From contig JALLPB010000320.1 in the NCBI GenBank assembly GCA_036939975.1, forward strand, positions 1-17,706: DNA of 17,706 bases, read 5' to 3'. Both the position numbers and the translations under genes were made by a program. Below the pieces are notes generated by a model that saw nothing but the letters and a program-made list of their open reading frames with translations, did not search any database and had not been told where the DNA came from. Shown piece by piece: positions 8,941 to 17,188 of this stretch (position 1 is its first letter; the number at the start of each line of letters is the position of its first letter). The stretch is from Cyclostephanos tholiformis. Taxonomy: Eukaryota; Bacillariophyta; Thalassiosirophyceae; Thalassiosirales; Thalassiosiraceae.

Positions 8941-11900
8941 TTATGAAGAGTTCGGAATCGAATCAACAAACTCGACGCGAAGTTGCCTTTTGTCGAACCA
9001 GCGTCCGGCAAGACTTGTAGCACATTTCATGGCACTCTCAACTGAATCGAACGACGCATATATCATTCCACCAGGATCGTTTGACATGACAACGACGTGC
9101 ACGATCTTTCCGTACTGGGCGCACTCTTCCTCGAAATCCAGTTTAATGTCTTCCTCCCACCCCTGCTCCGTCTCCTCGTCCTTGTTGAACATGTTGTGGA
9201 CGAGGATATTTTGAGTGGGAGTGTGAGATCTTCCCACAATCTTGGCATCCACAGTGGGTGTCTCATTGGTCGACACAGAAGCAGGCGTCGCACTACCAAT
9301 AACGATAGGGGCAACGCCCATGGCCATATCCAATGCCGCATCTGCCACACTCATGAGATGAGCAGATGGCATGATTCCCAAGGCGCCGGCGGGACCTGCA
9401 GCCAAAAGGGCCTGTTGAGCCACCGGGTCCACCTGGCCTATCATGGTAGTGAGGGAGGTGCCGGTGAGCTGGTTCATCATGGCATTCACCCTAAGGATTT
9501 TTTCGTTGGCATCATCTGGGAATTGATCAGTCTTCACCTCTAGAACGCCGATGGCGCTCGACTGCTGATTGGCCCATCCTGTTTTTCTGAAGATGGTACA
9601 AGTTGAACAGAAATCAAGGACAAATGTCAGTGAAATGGTATGAAAAAATGATGAAATAAATGAAGTTTGTTGGCTCTATCCAAAGTAAAAACATCATCCT
9701 GCAAGCTCAGACGAGTGTGTTTTCTAGATGCGGAATAATATCCGTAACGTAACGCGTAAATTTTCGCCTGCAAAAAAGTAATAAAAAGGTGCCAAATCTA
9801 AAGGTGCAATATGTGATCAGAGTGGCAAACAAAGGAAAACAAAAATCAACGTATTAGCCTTGTCACGTTGAACCCCTTCGCATCGACCTAGTGCCCCTTT
9901 CTACGGGATGATATTGTCCTTCTCGGAAACCTAATATGCATGTCATTTCCGTCAAACTACCCAAAAGCGATAATAGCCATGTGAAACTCTCTGCCAGTAA
10001 AGAATATTGATATTCAGACAGAGGGCAAAGTTAGGTTTTTGAGAAATGCGGATTTCTGCCTTTCTCTCTCCCAAATCAAACATACTTCACCATTGAACAA
10101 ACACTTGAATCCTTATCAGAATGCGCACATTATCCAGACAAAAACGAAGTGTGCGAACCCAACAGCATAAAAATTTTCATTATGTCGTATACTTACAGTG
10201 GCCTCCCCGCGAGCATCTGTCCGCTCATAGTCTGAATCGCGAGGTTGGCATCTTTCGGATCTCGGTAAGTCAAGAACGCAAATCCCCGCGACATGCCTGT
10301 GGTAGCGTCCGATTGGAGCAATACCTTTTCGAGGGTCCCGAATTGCGAGAAGAGAGCGTGCAACTGCGCTTGTGTCACGCAAGGGTCGATGGATCCGACG
10401 TAAACTTTCTGGGATTCGATACGCATCCCGTCCGCTGTAAGCTGGACTGGATGTCCGTCATGATTGATGAGGGCAGATGCAGTGATGGACGTGGGGGGTA
10501 TGAATGAAGATCCTAACGCCACGGCACCGCCACCGAGCGCTAGCGCGTTCTTCTCAGCCTCAGCTCGCTTTACCAGGATTGGAAATCGTTGAAAGTCTGG
10601 AGTCTTTCCCGAGGCAGCCAATGCTCGATCGACGTCGTCCAATCTTCCAACTTCAACGTATGCGCACCCCTTGTGACGTCCGGTGCGCTTGTCGCGGAGG
10701 AGGATGACGTCGCGAACCTTGGATATCCCCATCTTGCGTCTAAAGTACTGCTTGATGTCGCGCTCGTCGGCGCGCATGACGAGCTGGGAGACGAATATTG
10801 TGCGTTGATCCTTGGTGGCCTCGTCGTCTAGGACGGCTTCCGCCGTCGCCCCCTCGGAACGCGGGGAGGAAAGCCCCTCTTCCGCGCCGCGATCACGACT
10901 GCCACTGCGGCGCTTACGCTTGAGCGGAGACGGCGAACGGGAGTAGCTCCGCGATGCCGACCGGGAATAGCTCCGACGACTGTCACGCGACGGTGATCGC
11001 GAGGATCTGGCCGAACGATTAGACCTCGTCCCCGACCGGGCCGAGCGATCTGATCCTGTCGAGTAGCTGCGCGAGCGGGACGGGAACCGTCGGGAGTCCT
11101 CGTCGCTCTCGCGGCTGGAGGGCGAGTGGCTGCCTCGATCACTCTTCGTCGGCGCGTGTTTACCTCCATCGTCCCCCCTGCGCTGTGAAGGCGGTCGCTG
11201 GGGGGTCGGCGACGCGTTGCGTCCGTAGATGTCTCGCTCTCGCTCGTCCCGCCTGCCCATGGGCCACCTTCCTCCATCGCCGCCACCATGCGGAGGCGGT
11301 CCATACCAGTTCCGATCACCGCGTCCTCCTCCTCTTCCTCCACGACCATCACCTCCGGAGCCTTCGTAATAATCGTAACCGCCTGGTCGTCCGTCGCGCA
11401 ATCCTCTGCCTCCTCCTCCGCCCCCGTTGCCCCAAGGACCGCCCCCGCGCGTATGATGGTCGTAATAGTCCCTAGGAGGAGGAGGCCCCCTACCGTACGG
11501 ATCAACCCGATAACGATCGGGAGGAAATGGCGGTCCTCCTCCTCCACCTCCACGTCCCCCTCCTCGGTAATAATCGCCACCATAGCCAGGTGCGGGACCG
11601 TCCCTGCCGCCGCGTCCCACGCCAAACCCTCCTCCTCCACCTCCTCCGCCACCCCGTCGATCTTCCTCATTTCTTCGTCGACGATCGCCTCCCCTTCTGC
11701 CCCGACGGGAGGATGACCTACGAGGACTACCGCTCTCGCCGCGTGTGTCGTCGTCCTTCTTGTCGCCGGCGGTCACCTTGGAGGGCGACGACGTGCCAAC
11801 ATCGACTTCGGCGGAGGCAACGGTGGGGGGCGCGGGTTGGGATCCGACTGACGACGATGCGCGCCTCTCCTTCTTCTTCATGACCTTTTTCTTCGTTAGG

Positions 11901-12109
11901 ATCTCCCTCAACCGCGCCTCGTCGTCGTCGTTGCCGTTCGCGACCCTGCTCCTCTTCTGGGGACTCGACCGCGCCTCCCCATCATCGATGGCGGCGGGAG
12001 CGGTCGCTCCGTTCTTCCCGTTCTTGGAAGTCACATCGGATGATCCCCCTTTATCTCCGCCGGAAGGTGGGATGGCGGTCGGGGCGGTGGCGGCGGCGTT
12101 GGCGGCCAT
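8941..12109 (-). CDS. RBM39/CAPER-like SR-related splicing factor (RGG, RS, two RRMs, C-terminal UHM)
   Basis: Two exons on the minus strand (12109-10197 and 9586-8941) encode 852 residues. RBM39/CC1-like proteins act with U2AF and SF1/SF3B1 in 3' splice-site recognition in the nucleus. Domains in order: basic, Lys-rich N-terminus; Gly/Arg-rich RGG region (about 121-290) with many Tyr; RS domain (about 330-405) with SRS and RSYSRS repeats; RRM1 (about 435-517; RNP2-like IFVSQL, RNP1 KGCAYVEV, ending in the RBM39-like AEAEKN); RRM2 (about 567-642; VYVGSI and RGFAFLTY); then a linker and a UHM-type RRM (about 763-852). The last has HNMFNKDEE, GWEEDIKLDFEEEC and the UHM Arg-X-Phe motif as RWF (833-835), which in the family binds tryptophan-containing ULM peptides. 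It is longer than human RBM39 (530) because of the glycine region. The ATG at 12109 (GATCATGGCC) is chosen; an in-frame ATG at 12244 would add 45 residues with no family character. PUF60 is the main alternative, but the RS domain and the sequence after RRM1 favour RBM39. Confidence 0.88.
9587..10196 (-). other. 610-bp intron of the RBM39-like gene
   Basis: On the minus strand the donor is GTAAGT (10196-10191) directly after CCACT, and the acceptor is CTTCAG ending at 9587. Splicing joins codon CT|A and gives AGRPLKTGWANQQSS, which continues from RRM2 into the family-like linker. The intron is phase 2 and 5-7 times longer than the other two introns here. It is AT-rich and I find no clear second exon or snoRNA in it. 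Confidence 0.88.
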
Positions 12110-12337
12110 GATCAGTAGTTGGAGTCTTCGTTTTTTTTTTTGAGGAGTCGATTGGATTTCCAGTACTTTTAGGGGTGAGGAGCATGACAGACGACTACCT
12201 AAACCCCCGCCCAAGAGAGTGCCGTAGAGAATAGGTATGTGCATTGCTTTTGCCGCGTATCGTATTCTACCTACGGTATGTGTAGTAGAGAGAGAGCGAG
12301 GCCTAAAAAGTGCATGATGATGAACCCTTTTTGCACC
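12110..12337. promoter_or_regulatory. Probable bidirectional promoter between RBM39-like and NEPRO-like genes
   Basis: The two genes are head-to-head. Between the preferred start codons only about 228 bp remain, which must contain both 5' UTRs and both promoters. An 11-T run (12131-12141) lies just upstream of the minus-strand start, and GA-repeat sequence lies near 12288-12298. No TATA box is obvious for either gene. The exact limits depend on start-codon choice, since upstream in-frame ATGs exist for both (12244 minus, 12239 plus) and would make the genes overlap slightly. Confidence 0.4.
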
Positions 12338-13933
12338 ATGTCGATGTCAGTATTCACAGGTACCAACCACCATCCTCCCACCCATCACCACGCACTCCAA
12401 CTCGACGTCCGTACCCTATCCCTTCTCCTACAACGCAATCGTCACCAGCACCGTCGATGTATATACTATCGCCGCATGTTAATGGCGATGTCTGATCTCC
12501 AGCGGTCGCTGAACCCTCACGAGGACGTGACGGAATCGTCAGAGGAGTGGAGGGGCCTCGTCCGATCGTTCCTCGACGTGACGTCGCGCGCCGTGTGGAG
12601 GAGGACAAATGAGGAGCGATGGACTTTGAAGAAGCGTGGCGATGGAGGGCGCGATGCCGCCGTCAAGATTATAGCGCAAGACGACGACGGCGGCGGCGGC
12701 GACGTAAATCTAACGCGAGAGCTCCAACGTATGCCCGCCGTTCTACGGAGGCTGAAATCGCTCGTCGGTCGAATACTGCCCCGGATCATCTCGCGCATCG
12801 CACACGCCACGTCGCCGGTCCTGCTCGAGATAAGCAGGGGGTACTTCGTCCCCTTCCTTACCGTCGCGTTGGGGTGCTTGGGAAGGGCACACTCACTGTT
12901 GACCAGGATGGGGAGGGAGTTGGCATCTGTATTACGGGAGACTGTGCCGCTGCTAAGGGGATATCACGAGGAGAAGGGGAAGATGAAAGAGCTATGTATG
13001 ATGATAGACCCGAGGAGGATGATAGATTGGAAGCTGTTGGAGGACCTTGTAATGACTCCGTTTATCGTGGAAGTCGATAAGGACAACAAGGGACGGAACT
13101 CACAGCAGACGTCGAATAATGAATGGAATGATCTGATGGAACACTTCGTGGATGTCAGTCAAGACGAGTTGACCAAAAACATAAATGACTACGTTAAGAG
13201 AAAGAGGTGGTGCAATGCAGTGTCGAGGTTTGGATTGCACAAGTTAGTCGTCGGATCCAATGCATCGACGGCACAGCTAACTGCAGAAGGCCATCAAGAA
13301 AATCTTTCTGTAGAGCGCACAGATTCGGCGTTCGAGGTGGACAGGGAAGATCAATTCCCTGAGAGAGAACTTAATACATATGCTACGCCCGGTGACTTGG
13401 GAGAACTCGTCGACGCACACCAAAGCTCCGTTTCTACTACGCAAGTCAATGTCACAACAGGCACGAAAGATGAAAATTTGGCAAGGATAAGGAAAGAAAG
13501 AATGACACGTCGTGTAGAGATGCCATCGTCTGGAGCCCTTACATTAAAAAAGAAAAGTCGGAAGAAGCAAATAGGGAAATCTAATATTGACGAACTCATG
13601 TGCAACGATGATAAAAAACGCCATTGTGCGGATGGAGCAAGGTCTGCTCAAGAGATAGTCGTCACTGCGGGAACTTCTTTCCTCGATGAAGTTGAGCCCA
13701 ATGATGCGCATATAGGCAGAAGAAGTAACTATATTGCTGAGTCGTTGACCAATGACAACTATGGGGATGTGGCCAATCCGCCAGACTCAATAGGCGCTAA
13801 TGAGTGTCCCACGAGTTTTGTAAGATATTTGGATTCGGCGGAACGGAAGAAATCAGCAAAAACTAAATTGAAGGCGAGAAAAAAGAACAAACGAAAGTCC
13901 ACCAGTGTAATTGATGATATATTCAAGCGATGA
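12338..13933 (+). CDS. NEPRO/Rmp1-like protein, candidate RNase MRP / nucleolar RNA-processing subunit
   Basis: The frame is open from 12239. The ATG at 12338 (GCACCATGT) has the best context and gives 531 residues; 12239, 12278 and 12314 are alternatives. Near the N-terminus a helix contains LLLQRNRHQHRRCIYYRRM (residues about 29-47). It resembles the short Asn-Gln-His-Arg motif after a Leu-rich helix seen in yeast Rmp1 and human NEPRO (DUF4477). A hydrophobic, basic helical region follows (about 132-207; ISRGYFVPFLTVALGCLGR then MGREL), matching the position of the helical core in NEPRO. The rest is hydrophilic, with Lys/Arg clusters that could serve as nucleolar signals (LKKKSRKKQ and the C-terminal KKNKRK), and it ends in VIDDIFKR. 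An IDDIF-type end also occurs in NEPRO and some other ribosome-biogenesis proteins. By family knowledge such proteins belong to RNase MRP and act in pre-rRNA processing. The assignment rests on motifs and layout, not a search. The 5' half is GC-rich and the 3' half AT-rich within one frame. Confidence 0.6.
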   Translation: MSMSVFTGTNHHPPTHHHALQLDVRTLSLLLQRNRHQHRRCIYYRRMLMAMSDLQRSLNPHEDVTESSEEWRGLVRSFLDVTSRAVWRRTNEERWTLKKRGDGGRDAAVKIIAQDDDGGGGDVNLTRELQRMPAVLRRLKSLVGRILPRIISRIAHATSPVLLEISRGYFVPFLTVALGCLGRAHSLLTRMGRELASVLRETVPLLRGYHEEKGKMKELCMMIDPRRMIDWKLLEDLVMTPFIVEVDKDNKGRNSQQTSNNEWNDLMEHFVDVSQDELTKNINDYVKRKRWCNAVSRFGLHKLVVGSNASTAQLTAEGHQENLSVERTDSAFEVDREDQFPERELNTYATPGDLGELVDAHQSSVSTTQVNVTTGTKDENLARIRKERMTRRVEMPSSGALTLKKKSRKKQIGKSNIDELMCNDDKKRHCADGARSAQEIVVTAGTSFLDEVEPNDAHIGRRSNYIAESLTNDNYGDVANPPDSIGANECPTSFVRYLDSAERKKSAKTKLKARKKNKRKSTSVIDDIFKR

Positions 13934-14159
13934 CAACAATAAATTCGGATTTAAGTTGTATGAGATTAACTTCATTTATTATATAATATGAACTTTTATT
14001 TCCCCTCGCATCGAGCATACACAGCTACATGTACTGAATCCGAATATTTTTGTCCAGAGCGGAATTCATTCTAAGACTCTTCTCACGAACGAGTACACTT
14101 AAACATCGGTATGCTTGGAATAAAACACACTTTTCCTCACAATCAGGATAAGATCAACT
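13934..14159. other. Tail-to-tail spacer between NEPRO-like and fasciclin genes
   Basis: 226 bp of AT-rich DNA separate the two converging stop codons. An AATAAA at 13938-13943 lies only a few bases after the plus-strand stop and is too close to be a confident polyadenylation signal. No gene is seen. Confidence 0.45.
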
Positions 14160-17100
14160 TTATAAGTCGACGTCCTCCATCGACGCTGGAGTAACAGGGC
14201 TCTTGGAACTAAGATTTTCCATGTTTGTATCTGATTCCACAGGGCTCTTGGGAGCCTTCCTTGGATTGTCAGCATCGACAATGGGTGAGACGGTGTTTCT
14301 GTTTGTCTTCAATTTATTGGAAAAACTCAGTTTCCTAGCCCCAATGGCATTACTCTTCATTTTGCTCACAGGCTCATCACCCTCCACCCTGAGATTGAAC
14401 ATCACCTTGCCTGTCTTGTCATCTACATGAGCATTACCAACGTAGTGCTGTAACTCCTCGATGTCATCGGGGATATTACGTATATTGAGAATGGCAGGCA
14501 AAGTCGATTTCTTGTCGTAGGGAAGCAGGTGGGTATTTGGTAATTTTTTCATCATTCGTGAAAGGTACGCAATAATTAGATCTCGTAGGTTTATTTGGTC
14601 AAGAGTCTTCCCCCCACAGTCTTTTTTCACTGTGAACACAGAAATGTACCTCAAAGACGAGGCCTGCGATGCGTTGTCGGCAATCATGGGGCTTTCAAGG
14701 GGTGAAATTTCTCCAACTTTTCCTCTTGAACTGCCGTCATTGCTCTTGTCATTGTTTTTACTTGACCCACCAGGAGTTGTTCGGAAGTTAACCTCGTCTT
14801 CAATTCCCTGAATCAAACTTGGCACGCTGAGCTGATCTCGCGTCGAAAGCGATTCAGTGGTCGTCGGATATCCATCAATCTCATCATTTGTGTACTGTAA
14901 ACGAATCGTGTAGTTATCCTTTCCCAAATCTAAATCGTCAATGGATAACTGACGACTTCGATACATGTATCGCGACCCGAAGGCTAACACCCCGATACCA
15001 GCAAGCGCGGAGGACAGCCCTATAGTGAGTCCTGCCCAGTTGAATCCTTCGCCATCTTCGTCCACACCTTCCACGAGCTTCATATCCAAAGCCGCTCTGT
15101 TCACTCCGATACCTTTCTCCTGCAATAACTCAATGTAGTAATTCAATCGTTCGCCACTAAAAGACTCCTGTACAATTATTTTCATATCCTCCTCGCTTGG
15201 CATTTTCCCTGAGTCAGTCGGAAAGAGCAACACGCCTCCATAGATCACTTCGTACTCGGGAACCTGCCCCAAGTATCTATGCTCCGAAAGTAGCCGACGC
15301 TCATGTTCTAGTACCATTAACTGAAGACCTTTCAAGGCATATCCTTTTGTTCGGAAAGAATGTGTCAAGTGTTCTTGGGTGACGCGTGTCACCATTTCCT
15401 CGTCATAGTTCGCCTCGGCGCTGTTTGCAACTAGCCTGAGTCCGAATGGTTCGAGGGTAACGGTATTTCCCCCAGTCGATGGCAGGGAATCTTCTTCAAA
15501 ACCAGTAGGGCTGTACGTAGGATAGGACTTTTCTGCAGGATAGGCCTGAGTCCGTGCTACATTGGGAGGGGCTGTAGAGCCTGGTGGAAGTGTGGGTGGC
15601 AAGGTTAAGAGCTGCTGGGGAGGCAGCGTAGGTAGTTCTACAACTACCACCGGGGGTGTCGTTATTTGTAACGCCACCGGTGGGCCCGTCACTAACACCA
15701 CCGGGGGGGAAGAACTAGGGTCGTCTGGTGGAGTAAGTACAGCGTCGATGCCATGAATTACGCCGTTGCTTGTAATGATGTCAGGGATGACAACGTTGGC
15801 ATAATTGAATGTAATTCCTGTATCAGACACTACCACAGAGAGAGTGTCTCCACCGAGAGTCTTGTATTCGCCGCTGGCAAGAGATTCGCTCGTAAATAAC
15901 CCGGGAAGAATGTGATACCCGAGGACATCTTGAATCGTCTTCATATTTTCAGGAAGCGAAAATGATTGAACGATTTCTTCTCCAAGTGCAGCAAATGCTT
16001 CATTGGTTGGGGCTGTGTAGAGTTCAATAATAAAGTATAAAACCAGAGTGTAAGAATTAAATGACATTTAAAATGCTCCCTCACATAATTGCTTTCACAC
16101 ATACCTACAATTGTCCACGGACCTGGCACCTTGAATATATCCGTAAGACCTACCGCATCAACAACCATAATCAATGTCGAGAAGTTTGGATCCGCCTTCA
16201 AACGATCGTAGATAGTTCCGTCGTAGATAGTTAAGTCGCCGCCGCCGCCACCACCGCCGCCACTGAGATTATAGCTCATGCTAGTCAGGATAGCCGTTTT
16301 GGATGATTTGCTGCCAGTGACATCCTTGCTAGACTTGGCACCAACAATTGCTGCGGCTGACTTGCCAGATTTTGAATTTGCAGCAGACGTCGGCTCCTTT
16401 ATAAAGTACTCTGTAAGAGGAAGATTCACCTTGCTAGCCTTGGGCTTTATCAAATCTGTTTCTGATTCTCCCACATAAGTTTTACTAACCTTTGAATCGT
16501 ATTGCATGACATCTACATGTCCTTCAGTGGATTTGACTGACTTGGCACCTGACCCACCGGAGACGTCGATAGCGGAATAAGACATGCCGGTAGATGTCGT
16601 GATGATCATGTTATCGGGATCTACAGGAGCTATGCCCGTAGCGGGTAGCATTCCTTCAGTAACAGAGGCGTTTCCTGGGACAGGCACAATTGCCTTTCCA
16701 GATTTGCCGCCGGAAGAGACTGAATAAGATTCAGACACTACGGCCATTTCCACCGCCTCAGAAGACACGACCTCAACAGTCTGGTTGGTTGGCGACATCT
16801 CAGCTGGCGCAACGATTTCCTTGCCAGACTTGCCGATACCAGATGAGGACGCCACAGATTCAGAAACTACGACAGTTACCGGCGCCACAGTAGTAAGGGG
16901 CATCTCAGTTGACGAGATAATGTCCTTGCCAGACTTTCCGGAGGCTGTGGGATCCCTGTGGTGACCACGACCACCACCGTGGTGAGCCTTGACAAGCTCG
17001 GCCTTGCCTGCACGGCGACGATTGAGAGGCTTTTCATTATGAAGCTCATGTTCGACGTTCACCGCGGACACTCGGAAGCGGTTACGGGCAACTCCATCGA

Positions 17101-17188
17101 TGGCGTAGGCATTAGTTACGAAGAACAGTAGCGCCAACGACGTCATGGAAGCGCAGGTCCTCCTCCTCCAAGGACACGGTAATGCCAT
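14160..17188 (-). CDS. Secreted/membrane-anchored fasciclin (FAS1) protein with KxxK lysine motifs
   Basis: Two exons (17188-16105 and 16012-14160) encode 978 residues. Residues 1-29 form a signal peptide: a basic start, the hydrophobic MTSLALLFFVTN, and an AYA cleavage site. Residues 30-315 are low-complexity and hold nine Lys-x-x-Lys motifs (lysines at 85/88, 120/123, 162/165, 216/219, 233/236, 250/253, 273/276, 285/288, 294/297), mostly KSGK or KSSK. A single FAS1 domain, known as an adhesion module, spans about 320-456 (TIYDRLKADPNFSTL, TIVAPTNEAFAAL, LGYHILPG, VIHGIDAVL). Next come a Pro/Thr-rich stalk (about 457-515), an unassigned extracellular region (about 548-678), one membrane helix (about 686-707) followed by RYMYRSR, and a 270-residue cytoplasmic tail. 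Sequons at N135, N173, N307 and N335 allow N-glycosylation. The layout fits a type I plasma-membrane or silica-vesicle-membrane protein. KxxK lysine clusters are a feature of silaffins and related diatom silica proteins, so a cell-wall role is plausible but inferred. Start at 17188; M15 (17146) is an alternative. Confidence 0.85.
16013..16104 (-). other. 92-bp intron inside the FAS1 domain
   Basis: On the minus strand the donor is GTATGT (16104-16099) after ATTGTAG, and the acceptor is TACACAG ending at 16013. Splicing completes a GCC codon and joins TIV to APTNEAFAAL, the conserved FAS1 H1 motif. Unspliced, the first exon frame runs on into unrelated residues. Confidence 0.92.
16297..16943 (-). 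repeat. Degenerate coding repeats encoding KSGK/KSSK motifs
   Basis: Short related stretches (AAGTCTGGCAAG-like on the minus strand, seen as CTTGCCAGACTT-like on the plus strand) recur nine times across about 650 bp at irregular spacing. They encode the KxxK motifs of the fasciclin protein. Synonymous and third-position differences between copies suggest old duplication and selection on the protein rather than recent tandem expansion. Confidence 0.6.

Noticed and set aside
9620..9705. Possible C/D box snoRNA in the RBM39-like intron
   Set aside because: On the minus strand a near-C box (ATGATGT) and a CTGA are about 70 nt apart, but the C box has a mismatch and no terminal stem pairs. On the plus strand a perfect ATGATGA lacks a downstream CTGA in range.
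10828..11670. 280-codon minus-strand frame overlapping the RBM39-like gene
   Set aside because: It is the shifted reading of the Gly/Arg/Ser-rich repeats; the other frame gives RGG and RS repeats followed by bona fide RRMs.
14160..16067. Separate second gene starting at an ATG near 16067 on the minus strand
   Set aside because: Its first residues lie in the intron, and the frame continues the FAS1 domain begun in the upstream exon; GT-AG splicing joins the two exactly at the FAS1 H1 motif.
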